Notes under the pieces: model-generated
The model's input: the letters and a program-made list of their open reading frames with translations, nothing else
Database searches by the model: none
What the model was told of the DNA's origin: nothing
Made by a program: the position numbers and the translations under genes
Shown here: piece by piece, positions 62,912 through 64,000 of the stretch
Numbering within the stretch: the first letter of the stretch is position 1
Layout of the letters: every line of letters starts with the position of its first letter
NCBI RefSeq assembly: GCF_001420695.1
Contig: NZ_LJJB01000013.1
Coordinates: 496,065-560,064 of the forward strand
From: Brevibacillus choshinensis
Lineage (GTDB): Bacteria; Bacillota; Bacilli; Brevibacillales; Brevibacillaceae
Reading direction: 5' to 3'
DNA: 64,000 nucleotides

Positions 62912-63692
62912 TGTGCAAAACGTGACGAAGCGATTCGGAGGACTGACAGCGGTCCAAGGGGTCAGTCTTGAAGTAAACAAGGGAGAAATTGTCGGGCTGA
63001 TTGGCCCCAATGGAGCGGGGAAATCTACCTTTTTCAATATATTAACCGGAATCTACAAGCCGAATGAAGGCGCCATTGTCTTTGAAGGTACCGCGATTCA
63101 TACGCAAAAGCCGTTTCGCATTGCCAAGCTGGGGATTTCCCGCACGTTTCAAAACATTCGATTGTTAAAGGAAGAGAGCGTACTCGAAAACGTCAAGGTC
63201 GGCATGTTCGGTCAGACTCGATCCGGGTTATGGTCCGCATTGTTAGGGCTCGAGCTAGCGAAAAAGGAAGAGTCCATGGTTACCGAGAAAAGCATGCACA
63301 TCTTAGAGCTGGTAGGCTTAAAAGGATTCGAGGGGGAATCAGCAGGAAGTCTGTCCTACGGGAATCAACGCAGAGTAGAGATCGCCCGTGCCCTCGTCTC
63401 CACTCCCAAGCTACTGCTCTTAGACGAGCCAATAGCGGGAATGAATGCGCATGAAATCGAGGAGATGGGGCAGCTCATTCGCGATATTCGCAACAAGAAC
63501 GGAACGACCGTCATCCTGATCGAGCATAATGTCGGGATGGTCGTGGGTCTATGCGACCGCGTAGCTGTCCTGGATCATGGGGAGAAGATCGCAGATGATA
63601 AACCGGATGCCATCATCGCCAATCCGGCCGTGATCGAAGCGTACATCGGAAAAGAAGAGAGTGCGGAGGTGAGTCAGGTTGCTGCACATTGA
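62904..63692 (+). CDS. livG: Liv-type ABC transporter ATP-binding protein LivG
   Basis: The 262-residue ATPase shows Walker A GPNGAGKST, the LivG feature GISRTFQNIRLLKEESVLENV, signature LSYGNQRRVE, Walker B LLLLDEPIAGMN and HNVGMV. TTG 62904 has AAGGTGAG upstream; GTG 62895 is in frame. It overlaps livM and livF. Confidence 0.92.
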   Translation: MLSVQNVTKRFGGLTAVQGVSLEVNKGEIVGLIGPNGAGKSTFFNILTGIYKPNEGAIVFEGTAIHTQKPFRIAKLGISRTFQNIRLLKEESVLENVKVGMFGQTRSGLWSALLGLELAKKEESMVTEKSMHILELVGLKGFEGESAGSLSYGNQRRVEIARALVSTPKLLLLDEPIAGMNAHEIEEMGQLIRDIRNKNGTTVILIEHNVGMVVGLCDRVAVLDHGEKIADDKPDAIIANPAVIEAYIGKEESAEVSQVAAH

Positions 63693-64000
63693 AGATTTGA
63701 GCGTTTCATACGGAAGCATTCACGCGGTTCGCAAGCTGAGCCTTCACGTGGAAGAGGGAGAAGTCGTGACATTGATTGGCTCAAATGGTGCTGGAAAAAC
63801 AACGACGGTCAATGCCATCTGCGGCACGATCCCTTCGAAAGGAACGATTCGTTACCGAGGCAAAAATATGAGCGGGATACCTACTCACCAGATTGTACGA
63901 GAAGGCATCGTCATGGTACCCGAGGGACGGCGAGTCTTTCCCAAATTGACTGTTGCTCAAAACCTCATGATGGGCGCCTATACGAGAAAAGCCGCGCAGC
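63679..64000 (+). CDS. livF: Liv-type ABC transporter ATP-binding protein LivF, 3' end missing
   Basis: The frame begins at TTG after GGAGGTGAG and runs off the window with 107 codons visible. MLHIEDLSVSYGSIHAV, Walker A GSNGAGKTTTV, and VMVPEGRRVFPKLTV are LivF features. It overlaps livG by 14 bases. It completes the importer's second ATPase. Confidence 0.93.
   Translation, partial: MLHIEDLSVSYGSIHAVRKLSLHVEEGEVVTLIGSNGAGKTTTVNAICGTIPSKGTIRYRGKNMSGIPTHQIVREGIVMVPEGRRVFPKLTVAQNLMMGAYTRKAAQ

Overview
The window is chromosomal DNA of an endospore-forming, low-to-mid GC Bacillota bacterium, most likely Brevibacillus or a close relative. The block from 2.8 to 32.5 kb follows the Bacillus subtilis yloA-to-recG order (rqcH, yicC, remA, gmk, rpoZ, coaBC, priA, def, fmt, rsmB, rlmN, prpC, prkC, rsgA, rpe, spoVM, rpmB, yloU, fakA, sdaAB, sdaAA, recG). 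Sporulation genes (spoVM, cotJBC, yhcN-type, spoVB-type) and strong AGGAGG ribosome binding sites agree with this. No rRNA, tRNA, CRISPR array or intact insertion sequence was seen.

Layout. 0-1.5 kb: end of an acyl-CoA operon (class III CoA-transferase, PaaG-like crotonase). 1.5-1.8 kb: a 6S-like RNA with its own promoter and a terminator. 1.9-4.5 kb, minus strand: a Gln/Gly-rich protein, a DUF2512 membrane protein, rqcH. 4.7-18.9 kb: nucleotide, cofactor, translation-maturation and Ser/Thr-phosphorylation housekeeping genes. 19-24 kb: an inserted RDD protein, M20 peptidase, arginine ABC transporter (artPQR) and thiT. 24.1-24.5 kb: a 58-aa membrane protein and spoVM, both very small genes. 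25-32.5 kb: Asp23 protein, fatty-acid kinase pair, serine dehydratase, recG. 32.6-44.6 kb is accessory: a lipoprotein, a frameshifted acetyltransferase, an SOS-type polymerase operon, cotJ genes, a TetR/epimerase locus with four matching operators, a phosphotransferase with a possible attenuating leader, and small or broken genes. 44.6-52.3 kb: spoVB-like flippase, amidase, polysaccharide deacetylase, lgt, a MarR/MFS pair, an SDR. 52.4-64 kb: a sigma-54 activator and, divergent from it, a catabolic cluster behind a near-perfect -24/-12 promoter.

The last cluster is the best candidate for an undescribed system. It holds a two-component flavin monooxygenase (HpaC/HpaB type), a stand-alone FAD synthetase domain, an imidazolonepropionase-like amidohydrolase, a PepT-like M20 protein with one expected zinc ligand changed, and a complete Liv-type ABC importer. 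All lie on one strand with short gaps, which suggests import of a nitrogen-containing aromatic or heterocyclic compound, hydroxylation, ring opening and amide hydrolysis. The substrate cannot be read from the sequence.

Two intergenic regions 12.5 kb apart carry a related element with two conserved hairpins whose differences keep pairing through G-U wobbles. This points to a mobile or structured-RNA repeat family. A weaker relative of its first hairpin lies at 58.57 kb on the opposite strand.
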